Source: Turbatrix aceti
Lineage: Eukaryota > Nematoda > Chromadorea > Rhabditida > Panagrolaimidae
NCBI GenBank assembly: GCA_963969345.1
Contig: OZ017766.1
Coordinates: forward strand, 11,098,001-11,162,000
Direction: 5' to 3'
Length of the DNA: 64,000 nt
Below the pieces are notes generated by a model that did not search any database, was not told the DNA's origin, and saw nothing but the letters and a program-made list of their open reading frames with translations. This document shows positions 33,907-43,831 of this stretch, in pieces (position 1 is the stretch's first letter; the number at the start of each line of letters is the position of its first letter). A program made the position numbers and the translations under genes.

Positions 33907-35790
33907 ATGACGACAACAAATAAAATAACGTCTACCGAGACTTCCGATCCTAAACTCAAGCAGTCGGCAAGTGCGATATCCATTCAGTCAATCGTAGCGA
34001 CGGCTTCGACGTGCGGTCACCGAACACGGCACATCATAGCTCTCCAGAGCGCTTTCATCATGGCATCGCTCATGGGAAACATTGTCTGCTTCAACGCGGC
34101 TGTTGTTAAAATTTCCGAACTTGAATCTTCTCCCTTTTACGATAGTTTTCTCAACGGCAGTGAGGTTGACTGGATCGATGCTTCACTTGAAACCGAAGAC
34201 AAACGAATTGACCTAAGTCAAGTTCAAATTAGTCTCATTTTTGGAATTCCTTTTGCCGGAGCATTGGTCGCTGTGGTTCCCATTACGATGCTTATGAATA
34301 GATACGGTAGTTACACTATCATGCTTATCAACAGCATCATATCCTGTCTCGGCACGGCTCTGACTCCATTTGTGGTGATTTTGAATTTCAATCTGCTTTT
34401 GGTGTTTCGATTTTTTATTGGCGCCGCTCAATGTCAATTGTATCCGGTTATTGGAACGATTGTGAAAACATGGGCGCCGTTACACGAAAAAACAGTTTTT
34501 GTATCGATTTTGACTGGATATTCTCAGATATCGGCGATTGTGACGACTTTTGCTGCTAGTTGGCTGGCGAAAAATTGTATGTTCGAAAACATTTTTAACG
34601 TAAAGGAAATTGAAATTGAACTTTTTTTTCAAATAATTAAAAACAAATTTTAAAAATGTCAAAATGAACAAAAAAATAAACTTCTCTACTGTATTTGTTT
34701 TCATTTTTTTAAATGTAATTTTTTAAATTAATTATTTTTTTGTGAAATTATTTTTTTTAATTAAATTATGTGAAATTATTTTTTTAAATTTTATAGTGAA
34801 ACTTTTTTTTTAGGTGGTTGGCCATCAATTTTCTACGCCCAAGCCGGATTTTGTGGTTGCTGCATTTTGTTTTGGATTTTGCACTTTCGGTGAACTTTGA
34901 ATGTTTTTTTTTAAATTTATCGTACCCCCCCATTTTTTAGAAATAACCCAGAAAAGCACCCCTTTGTCAGCGAAAAGGAGTTTGGCAACATCAGTCACGG
35001 CAAGCACGCGGCTTCGCTCCAGACCCCATCGGCAAGCGTGCCGTTCTACAAATTGCTACTCTCGCCCTGCGTCATTGCGCCATGCATCGCGATGACAGTC
35101 TACATCATGCTGATTCAGTTCAACGTCGTCTTCCTGGTCATGTATTTTGTCTGGGTTATGAAACTCGACATTAACGTTGCCGGGCTCATGTCTACGCTTC
35201 CATTTGTCGTCCAACTCGTCGTCCAATTTACAACCGGGATTCTCAGCGATCGAATTAAATTCATTTCTGAAGCTCTAAAAATTCGAATTTTCAATTCTTT
35301 GGCTTTTTACTGCACAGGAGTTGGCCTCATAATTTCTACATTTTTTGATACCTTTGAACAAAGCGGACTGTGCATTGCTATCATCATCGTATCTTTCTGC
35401 ATGCTTGGCTTCAACTCTGGTGGATTTCCAAAATCAGCAGTACTGATCTCTTCTCAGTGCCCGGCATCCGTCATGGCTTGTCTTCAGGCTTCCATGACCA
35501 TTGGACTCCTCATCAATCCCTTCATTGTATCAAGTCTCACGCCAAATAGACTATTCGAGGAGTACGCTCTGCTGTTCAGGGTCTACGGTGGACTCCTAAT
35601 TGGTGCAAACACGTTCTTCCTCATTTTTGCAAAATCCAAAACGCAACACTTTGTACCGTCTCTTGTGCCTACGGTCAATGTGACACCGGCGGAGTTGAAT
35701 GAACAGGTGGAAACTGGAGCAAATATTAACAGAACAGCGCCGAAGATTTCGTTCGACCTCAACAATGAGGATTCTGATGAACTCAGATAA
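33907..35790 (+). CDS. SLC17-like major facilitator transporter, paralogue 2
   Basis: Exons 33907-34576, 34814-34889 and 34941-35790; 531 aa. Clear paralogue of the gene at 27492-29776 (same MASLMGN helix 1, FRFFIGAAQCQLYPVIGTIVKTWAPLHEK, GWPSIFYAQAG, NNPEKHPFVSEKEF loop, LDIN/SDRIKFISEALKIRIFNS). The 76-bp middle exon has the same length and phase in both. The first intron of paralogue 1 is absent here, so an intron was lost or gained after duplication. The start at 33907 is chosen over an upstream in-frame ATG (33880) because TTTTTTCAG immediately precedes it. The C-tail is shorter than in paralogue 1. Substrate unknown. Confidence 0.9.
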
Positions 35791-35929
35791 TTATTGTTTT
35801 ACTTTTTTGGCAAAAAAAAAAATAAATACTTGAGTGTATCAAGTCAAAAAAAAATTTTTTTTAATTAAAAAGAAGTGATGTTTTTTTTGAAAATTTGCAC
35901 CGACGTAGCGGCTGCATTTTTTTATAATT

Positions 35930-36331
35930 TTTTTTGTTTGCAGGTCTAAATTTGTAAACTAGGGTCCTGTTTGAGGAATTATATTTTTTCATACCCTCAG
36001 GCGCTGTGGCCGAGTGGTTAAGGCGTCAGACTGCTAATCTGATTCGGTTTCCGAGCGAGAGTTCGAATCTCTCCGGCGTCGAAAAGTATTTTGCTATTTT
36101 GATCGTAAAATACATTTTTGTGATCATTTTAAAATGTGAAAGTATAGTATTATATCGTTAAAGATTTTTTAAAGAATTTGAAAACAATTTTCAGTATTTG
36201 TTTACACATTATTGCAAACTTTATCACTCAAGTACATAAATGGTTTTCTACAAAACGTCTTGTTTCTTTCTGACCTTTGTCTTCGTTTTCGTCTTCTGAA
36301 TAACGTTCAATCACTTCTTTGAGAACATTTT
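35930..36331. repeat. Right arm of tRNA-containing inverted duplication
   Basis: Reverse complement of 30844-31243 with scattered substitutions. The arms enclose 4.7 kb holding the lysozyme-like gene, the partial gene at 32.6 kb and transporter paralogue 2. Confidence 0.9.
36000..36081 (+). tRNA. tRNA-Ser(GCT)
   Basis: 82 nt, anticodon GCT in AGACTGCTAATCT, A and B boxes intact. Same sequence as the minus-strand copy at 31091-31172. Confidence 0.96.
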
Positions 36332-36578
36332 ATTTTTCGCAGTCATCACATGCTGCATGTAGTATAATATGTATAATACATATCACGACATTACGGAAAG
36401 AAATATGAGTGAAACCCATTTGTATAATAAATACAAAATGCGTGCAAAGGAAAATGAAAAACAAAAGCAAAAGACAAAAACGGCTTGAGAAGGCATTGAG
36501 AAGGCAGAAGGCATGCATGCACTTTACCTGCTGCACACCTGACATTGCTCATTTTCCCTAATTTTTGACTAAAATGGT
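36332..36578. other. Intergenic
   Basis: AT-rich with no gene. CACACCTGACATTG at about 36533 recurs on the other side of the MITE (about 37076). Confidence 0.4.
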
Positions 36579-37036
36579 ATGCAAATCAATGTGTTGCATT
36601 TTGTGTAGCGCAAAAATGTTAATTTGAACTCGTGTAAGATTTTGATGTCGTGTAGGAGGCGATGTCGTGTACTACACGACGTCGCCTGTCGTGTAGGTTT
36701 GAAAGCTACACGACGACACGAGGCGAGCTACACGACACGACGTTTAGGAAGGTTTCAAGGCAAAATTTCGATCAGAATAATAACACGTGGAACATTTTTC
36801 TATACAATAAAAAAAAAGAAGTAAAAAATTGTCAAATTTTACATAATTTGGCTGTCGAAAAGCGGCACGCCGTGTCGTGTCGTGTAACAGCTACACGATC
36901 GCACGAGGCGACGTCGTGTAGCACTCAACGATCGTGTCGTGTAGGCAAATTCAAAGCTACACGAAACGACGTCGCCTAATAGCTTCGTGTCGTGCATGCG
37001 TGTAAAGTACACGATTTGCAACACCTTGATGCAAAT
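36579..37036. mobile_element. hAT-like MITE (copy B) with 8-bp target duplication
   Basis: Element 36587-37028 flanked by ATGCAAAT at 36579-36586 and 37029-37036. Ends CAATGTGTTGC / GCAACACCTTG. It has one copy of the module that copy A (4969-5668) carries twice. Confidence 0.88.
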
Positions 37037-37450
37037 GAGTATTTTGGGCTTTGTCATGTCTGCGGTCAGCTGATGCACACCTGACATCGCAATTTTATGC
37101 CATTTTTTGCAAAAACCTGACGGCTGCCTGACTTTTCTTGACGCAGACATGACGGCCAACTGAATCCCGCCTGTCCGTGATTGTAGAAAAAATCAAATCT
37201 TATGCGTTTTGTGCCAATCCTCATCAAAATTTTTCGACAGAAATACTTTCAAAATTTTGTGTTTGTCATCACAGAACATGAAGATTGCTTGCATCTCGAA
37301 ATGAAGGTACTTGGAGTTTTTTATTAACCGAGAAACGTCATACGCTCAGTCAAAAAACTGAACAAAAAATTATGATGTGCATTTCGATATTTTTTACATT
37401 ATCATCATAGCGCCCAGTGAAAACTTTCGTTAAAAAAACGCTTCATAAAA

Positions 37451-37458
37451 TATAAAAG
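37451..37458 (+). promoter_or_regulatory. TATA-like box
   Basis: TATAAAAG about 113 bp upstream of the ATG at 37564; the spacing is long, so a 5' UTR of about 80 nt would be implied. Confidence 0.3.
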
Positions 37459-37563
37459 TCAGTCAGTTAATTTACTTGTTTTGATCCTGAATGCAGAACA
37501 AAAGTCTACTGCAACGTTTCCATTAAACTAATTCTGTTTTTTGTACAAAAATAGAAAAATACA

Positions 37564-38694
37564 ATGCAGAAACTAGCAAAGTCTATTGATCACATAAATA
37601 CATCGATTACGAATCTTCACGGTAATTTTTTTTATTTCCATTTTCAGACAAATTCTAAAATTTATTTAATTTCAGGTCAGATATTAAAAGTGGAGCCGCA
37701 TTCAGAATCATACGGCACACTTATCAGTGAAATGCACTCTCTGCAGACCAGAAAAGAAGTCCTGAAAAAGTATAGCGCGGAAAGGGTTGAACAAGTCACA
37801 GAAGTCAACGCAGACATCAACAACCGGCTGAAAAAGGTGACCAAAGAATTGGAAAGCGAGCGGGATGAACGGTTATCCGACATTGAGCATGCCATTGAAG
37901 ATAAGTTAAAAGAACTACCTGCACTGAATGGTACACCTGAAGACGGTCTTGTTAGTAGCGACAACGAAAACCTAAAATTGGTAACTCGATTCATAAACAA
38001 GTATTCCAATGACAACGCTACTGTTCCAATGGAGAAAAAATTTTTTCACGCATCCGCGTGCTCTAACTGGGATAAATATGTGTTTACAGGAAATGATGAC
38101 AAAATTGTCGAAATGACCAATGATTTATGGATGCGTGCCGAACTTTCGAGCGCCACCCCGTTTCCACTTTCAATCGTCGACATCAATCGAATGATCCGTT
38201 CACCTGGTTACGAAAAATATTTTTTTGTAATCCTGGACACATCGCTTCAAGCTATCCTGACAAATGCTACGTACAATGATTCACAGTTCTACGAATTTAT
38301 AATTATTTACGATGCGCAGACACGCAAATTCGCTCCTGTTCCACATAAAAACAAAACTGTGAGTCATTTATTAATGTTATTAATTTTGAAAATTCTTATC
38401 TTAATTTTATAGAACAAGTGGTTCTGCCGCAAATGTTTCCGATACCTACCGGATTCACACGAATGCAAACATCAGTGCCCAATATGTCTGCGCACAGGTG
38501 ATGACATAAATTGCTCAAAACATTTACCCGGATCAGCTCTCAAAACTTGTCAAAAGTGCAGCGCAAAATGTCACACAAACGATTGTTTTCTGGCTCATGA
38601 AAAAATCTGTCCTCGACCGCCGGTTTCGGAGATGCACGGTGACATTATGGAACTCTTTAGCAGCCTTGGCATTTGGAATGACTCTGAATTGTAA
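37564..38694 (+). CDS. Coiled-coil protein with C-terminal Cys/His zinc-binding cluster
   Basis: Exons 37564-37621, 37676-38358 and 38413-38694; 340 aa. Residues about 40-110 are a charged predicted coiled coil (RKEVLKKYSAERVEQVTEVN..). The middle (ACSNWDKYVF, RMIRSPGYEKYFFVILD, FYEFIIIYD) is unrecognised. The last exon is a dense Cys/His array: WFCRKCFRYLPDSHECKHQC, PICLRTG, TCQKCSAKCH and CFLAHEKICP. The spacing C-x2-C..H-x-C-x3-C-x2-C..C-x2-C-x3-C-x4-C-x3-H resembles the zinc cluster of protein-primed (Polinton/Maverick-type) family B DNA polymerases, but no polymerase domain follows. It could be a host protein that acquired this module. Function unknown. Confidence 0.68.
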
Positions 38695-39106
38695 CGGCTT
38701 TTTTTTATATATTTTTTATTACTGACATGAATATCAAACTCACTCAGTGATTTTGATTTTGAAAACAAAATACATCAAAGGACGCCAAAATGATAGCCGC
38801 TCGACTCGCTATTTTGAGTCGAGTTCTTGATATTTTTATTTTTTTTTAATCCGAAAAAAAAAGTTTTTTTAGGCAATATAAATAGCAAAAATACTAACGA
38901 GGGTACAAAAACGTATGATATATACATCTTTTTTTTTGCGATTCGAATGCTTGCAAAAACAAACTACCGAAATCCTACATTTTTGACAAAAAAAATATAA
39001 TATTTACTTTTGTTTTTTTCAAAACTGAAAGTCATTTTTTGAGAGTCGGGAAAACACTAACCAGATTTTCTTTCCAAATTCAAATCAACTTTATTAGTAT
39101 TTACAG
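38695..39106. other. Intergenic between convergent genes
   Basis: AT-rich; nothing recognised. Confidence 0.5.
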
Positions 39107-40080
39107 TTACTTAATATCATTACAGCTATCTAACTCCGAGCTAAGATGTAGCAGTAATTCAGACGTAGATGTTTTGTTACACACTACTGGGTAGATTACC
39201 TTGAAGCGGTTGTCGAAGGATTCCAGGTTATATTCCGGGGTGCACTTGTCGTTACAGTAATTTCGCTGACTGCAAACAAATGAGTCCTCGACAAACTTGC
39301 TGTCATTGGCACACAGACCAGTATCCATTGTTAATAGATTTCCGATATTTGAATGAGTTTTGTTGATACATGCTTGACATTTCTGCAAAAATATAATTTT
39401 TGAGTGAATGAAAAAAATTATCTCACCGCATCGTTGAGAGGTGATGGGCATAATTGAAGCTCAGCATTGAGACGAGTTTCCAAAGCTTCAGTGTCATTTG
39501 TCAGATTAATAGTCGAGATACAATAATCAAGAAAAGTTGTCTTGAAATCATGGTCAAAACTTTCGACAGTATTTGGACATAATCCATTACATATAGTTTT
39601 TTGGAAACAGAAGTTCGGATCCTTCGTGACGTTTACGAAAGAAGAACAAAATTCGGACCCGTTTTGAATTTGCAAACCTGTGAGGAACGCATTCCTGCTA
39701 GCAAGGCAACCGACACACTAAAATCTTGACTGCATTAATGAAAATAGTTTTAAAATTTCAACCTACCCCCAACGGCAGAGTCGTTGTTGTCGTTGTCGTC
39801 GTCGTTGTTGTTGTCGTTGTACTAGTCGTCGTTGTACTGGTTGACGTAGTAGTTGGTGCTGTACTCGCCGGCATCGTTGCCATAGGTTCTGTAGTAGACG
39901 TTGGGGAGCTCGACAAAGACATCTCACTAGCTTCCGACGGAATCGGTGCCGATGGTGAAACGAACACCTGCATAAATAAACAAATAACAATTTTTTTTAA
40001 ATTAAAATACTTACTATATAAATAATAAAAGCACTCAGGAGAACAACTAACACAATGACCACAATTCTTCTTTCTTATAG
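39107..40080 (-). CDS. Mucin-like secreted or membrane protein with Cys-repeat modules, 5' incomplete
   Basis: Exons about 40080-40015 (partial), 39967-39767, 39717-39427 and 39382-39107, phase 0 throughout. The first seen exon encodes a hydrophobic segment (RRIVVIVLVVLLSAFIIYI), either signal anchor or signal peptide. Exon 2 is Pro/Ser then a pure Thr run (an O-glycosylation-type mucin stretch encoded by GTTGTCGTTGTC-type repeats). Exons 3 and 4 each encode one repeat of the same module: CVGCLASRNAF.. FCFQKTICNGLCPNTVESFDHDFKTTFLDYC and CQACINKTHSN.. FVCSQRNYCNDKCTPEYNLESFDNRFKVIYPVVC, with Asn-glycosylation sites. No start codon precedes the hydrophobic segment, so a first exon must lie upstream, probably beyond the transposon at 40114-41174. 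Confidence 0.68.
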
Positions 40081-40113
40081 TAGGATGTTTGTGCAAAGAC
40101 ACAATTTTAATTT

Positions 40114-41174
40114 CACAGCAAAGGCGTTTTTTTTGCAAGTAAGATGTAAAAGCGTACTCGTACTACGTGCGCGCCTTTCTCGTATCTCCTAGACCACTCA
40201 TAGACACTTCTAGCGTTTGTAGGCAATGGGACTGTGTTTGTAAGCATTTTTAGGTTACTTGTGAGCATATCTGTGTTTGCAAGCGTTTAAAAAAACGACG
40301 AATCGCCGGCTCGCGTTTGCTTTATAATCCCGATTCCCTTACCCTCGCATCAGTCGTTTGTCGGTTAAAAAAACAATATTTATCATAAGTGAGCAAAAAA
40401 ACACGTAAAAAACAAAAAAAAACAAATAAATAAAAAAAGAAATAAAATATTTTGTCTTCGTCGTCAGTCGTACTTTTGAAGACGTCAATGGTGCCGAAAC
40501 AAATTGTTTGAACTGATGATGTGGTCTGATGACGTTGATGTTGTCAACTCGAAGCCAATGATTTCAGGTTTATGCCTGAAAATCATAAAAATGAGGAAAA
40601 TCCATCATAGCACGCGCGACAGATACTTTCGTGCTTTCACCCCAAAAACTCACCAAAGTTGATGCCGGTTGTCGACTAGTTAGTCCAGTAGAGCAGCTGT
40701 TTGTTGCCGATTAGGATTTGACCGTAGAAAGTAGAAAAATACGACGAAAAATGGACGAAACAACAAAAAACGACGTAAAGTCATCAAAACGACGAAAAAA
40801 AACAAAGTTGCGTGAATCGCAGAAAAATCGATGTCAAACAGTGTTTTCGAGCGTCGGAACGCTGATTGCGAGTTTTTATAAGTACTTGGAAGCACATTTA
40901 TGGCGTCAAAGTCGGTGACAGGCAAAACCTAAGCGTTTGTATTCACTTTCAGGCTCAAAAGCGTGTTTACAAGTTTTTTTAGTTACTTGAAAGCAGTTGC
41001 ATTGCATTGCAAGTTTGTTGCAATCGCGTTTTTGCCAAAACGCGATATCTATAAGTGTTTGCGTTCACCTTCAAGCGCGAGACGGCGTTTGTAAGCTTTT
41101 GCATGTACCGGGAAGCAAAAATTGGTACTTGTACGCTTTTACATCTTACTTGCAAAAAAAACGCCTTTGCTGTG
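40114..41174. mobile_element. 1.06-kb non-autonomous TIR element
   Basis: Perfect 44-bp inverted ends starting CACAGCAAAGGCG and ending with the complement at 41174. Flanked by TTT on both sides (possible 3-bp duplication, 40111-40113 and 41175-41177). The interior has degenerate 30-40 bp sub-repeats built on GCGTTTGTAAGC and GTTACTTG. No transposase. It sits at the 5' end, probably within intron 1, of the mucin-like gene. Confidence 0.82.
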
Positions 41175-42325
41175 TTTACGGTATGTATATTCGATAAAAT
41201 CCAAATTTTACGCTGATAACGGTTTGGCGGGCCATTAGGTCCGGAGGCATTCATTTGAAAAAGATAATGCGCGCTTTATCATAATTGTCAAAATTGTCAA
41301 TGGCGAAAGTGCGATGGAGGGAGGAGGCGGCGCAGGGTCAAGTGGGTGAGTGTGAGCGAGCGAGCGATAGCGCGCGGACGATTGCGTAAGACAAAAAAAT
41401 GATTCTGTTAAATTAATTTTAAAAATGTTGAAAAAAATATTTTTGAATTCCTTGGAAATAGGCAATCATGAAGATGGGTCATTTGACGATCAAAAATCAA
41501 AAATGAACAAATTTGAATTTTTGGTTTAAAAAAAATAATTTGTGCCAGTAACTGGGGTAGGGGCAAATGTGATATCAATAGCATTGCCATTTTTTGCTGA
41601 GTATGAAAAACATTTTTTCAACTTTTTAAAAATTAATTTGAGTAATTCAATTTTTTGATCTCTCACAAAATGAAATCCTTGGTTAGTGGGCGGACCAGAC
41701 AGCGGGTGCAGAGACGGACGGCGCCGCACATGCCATCAGTCGAGAGAACCGCAACGGCGGTGACAGGGGGCGATTGGGTGATGGCGAAAGATGGCAAAAC
41801 AAGTGATTGTTGTTATTAATTTTGATGATTTATGTATCACATAATTTTATGATTTTTGTTAAACTGCTATTTTTCCTAGCCCCCAGTGTTAGTGTTAGTA
41901 CATATTCTTTGAATATTTTTTTGTGTTTGGTTTTATGCATTGAAACGGGTCAATAAGCGATTGCAGCGGGCGAGGATTTATTAGGCGATGGCGAAAGATG
42001 CGCGATATTGAAAAGCAACATTATTACTTATATTTTACAAAAGCGTAAAACAAATTACATGGGGCCCCGAAGGGGCCCCCATTATATTTATGTATTCCAA
42101 TATTTTTAAAGCGGGTCAAGAAACGATTATATGTATTTGATTTGATTTCGATAATATGCAAATCGTCGGTTATTCTAAAAGATAATAACAAAAAATAATT
42201 ATTTTCTATCGGTAAAATTATGATCGGCAAAAGATAAACGAAAAACGGGCAAAAAGAAAATAAACAACAAAACGATAGACGATCCTTTTCGATTTTACGA
42301 TCCTTCTGATCCTTCCTTGATGCCT
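41175..42325. other. Intergenic with GC palindromes
   Basis: No gene. The motif GATGGCGAAAGATG occurs at about 41780 and 41988. A strong GC palindrome (GGGGCCCCGAAGGGGCCCCC) lies at 42062-42081, and a related one (42371-42395) lies inside the next coding region. Confidence 0.45.
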
Positions 42326-43375
42326 TTACCTTGCCTTGCCTTGCCTTCCCCTTCCTTCCTTTTCCCTTCCTGGGGCCCCCGTAGGGGGCCCCCCCTTTAG
42401 CCTTGTAGCGATAATAAGTTTACGATTTTGTGCAGGATTTTTTGAAACATTAGTTAGCGAACTTTTCGAGTCATCAGCGTCCGGAGTCGCGTTTTGAATA
42501 GCGTTGCCTTCAGCGGCATTTTGGCCGGCTGCAGGTTCACCTTCGGGTTGTTGCTGGCCTAAGGGAGCGTTGCCTTCACCGGGATTTTGACCAACTGCAG
42601 GTCCACCCTCGTGTTGTTGTTGGTCCGGAGGGGCGTTGCCTTCGCCTGCATTTTGGCCGACTGCCGGTACAACTCCGTGTTGTTGCTGGTTCGGTGGGTC
42701 GTTGCCTTCACCTGCATTTTGACCGACTGCAGGTCCACTTTCGTGTTGTTGCTGACCTTGTGAAGCGTTGTCTCGACTTTTACCGGAGTTTGCTGCAGCA
42801 CCAGTGCCTTCAGCAGCATTTGAGGAGCCTGCAGCGTTTGTGGCGGAACTTTTCTGACTTCGATATACGTTGCGTCGACTTCTACTTGGGCTTGCTGGAG
42901 CACGACTGCCTCCGGCGGCGTTTGAGGAGCCTGGATTCGTGCCCACGGAATGCTGCTGGCCTGTTGAAACGTTGCGTTGACTTCTACTTGGGCTTGCTGG
43001 AGCACGACTGCCTCCGGCGGCGTTTGAGGAGCCTGGACTCGTGCTCACGGAATGCTGCTGGCCTGTTGAAACGTTGCCTTGACTTCCACTTGGGCTTGCA
43101 GCAGCAGCAGCACCTCCGGCGGCGTTTGAGGAGCCTGCATTATTAGCTTGGACGTCTTGCTGGCCAGGGGGACCTTGATTTCCCGCAGAACTTCCGGCGA
43201 CGTTTGCCGCACGTTGTCTCGTAGTATTTAAAGAATCAAGTGACCCAGTATTAGGTTCGTCTAAATACTTGTTTCTTAAACTTGGTTTCGGCGTACCGAC
43301 CATTGTGCTGGGTGGGTCGACAATCGAATGCAATTTGTCAGATTCTATCAAACCAACCGCAAGCGTTGATAGCAT
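42326..43375 (-). CDS. Low-complexity tandem-repeat protein, possibly disordered
   Basis: Single-exon frame of 349 aa on the minus strand. After about 75 unremarkable residues there are two repeat arrays. The first has about three copies of an about 33-aa unit (core GSSNAAGGSRAPASPSRS.. NVSTGQQHS). The second has about five copies of an about 22-aa unit (core GPAVGQNAGEGNAPPDQQQH). Composition is Gly/Ala/Asn/Gln/Ser/Pro, without Cys or hydrophobic core, so it should be disordered. The start MLSTLAVGLIES is a poor signal peptide. Frame length and repeat periodicity in codons (99 and 66 bp) support coding on this strand. Function unknown. Confidence 0.6.
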   Translation of the reverse strand: MLSTLAVGLIESDKLHSIVDPPSTMVGTPKPSLRNKYLDEPNTGSLDSLNTTRQRAANVAGSSAGNQGPPGQQDVQANNAGSSNAAGGAAAAASPSGSQGNVSTGQQHSVSTSPGSSNAAGGSRAPASPSRSQRNVSTGQQHSVGTNPGSSNAAGGSRAPASPSRSRRNVYRSQKSSATNAAGSSNAAEGTGAAANSGKSRDNASQGQQQHESGPAVGQNAGEGNDPPNQQQHGVVPAVGQNAGEGNAPPDQQQHEGGPAVGQNPGEGNAPLGQQQPEGEPAAGQNAAEGNAIQNATPDADDSKSSLTNVSKNPAQNRKLIIATRLKGGPPTGAPGREKEGRGRQGKAR

Positions 43376-43831
43376 GCAAAAATTTAAATAACGTGCAATG
43401 TTTCACGTTTGTCTTCAATACTGCAATGTACGCAAAAATGTGCAACTTATCACAACAAAAGTCCAACGCTTGATAAATTCTGATGTGTTTCGTTTGCCAT
43501 TCAAATTTGCATTGACTTAGCGCGTGCGCATTGTTACACAGCAGTTTTCGTATAGAGAGTATTGAAAAGCCTGAAAATTGTTTGTTTCAAGATGAAGGAA
43601 CAAACGAACAAAGCAGGCAATCATGATTGCAACGCACCGACACTTTCTTTCTAAAAAGAAAGATCAATAAACTATTTTTGTATCATATTTTTGACGAAAG
43701 TTTGTTTTGAAACAAGAATTTCTATGTTTTTGTTTATTTTTGTTTCTTTGTTTGTTTCGAATTTAAAAAAACAAATTTTGTGTCTACAAAAATATTTTAT
43801 GTAATTTCGATCCAATACTTTATTCATTTCT
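43376..43831. other. Intergenic
   Basis: AT-rich; no gene recognised. Confidence 0.5.

Noticed and set aside
39726..40025. Val-rich plus-strand frame
   Set aside because: Antisense of the Thr repeat of the mucin-like gene; the minus strand has the splice sites and Cys modules.
42694..43146. Leu/Arg-rich plus-strand frame
   Set aside because: Shadow of the tandem-repeat gene on the minus strand; repeat units keep codon periodicity but the minus frame is far longer.
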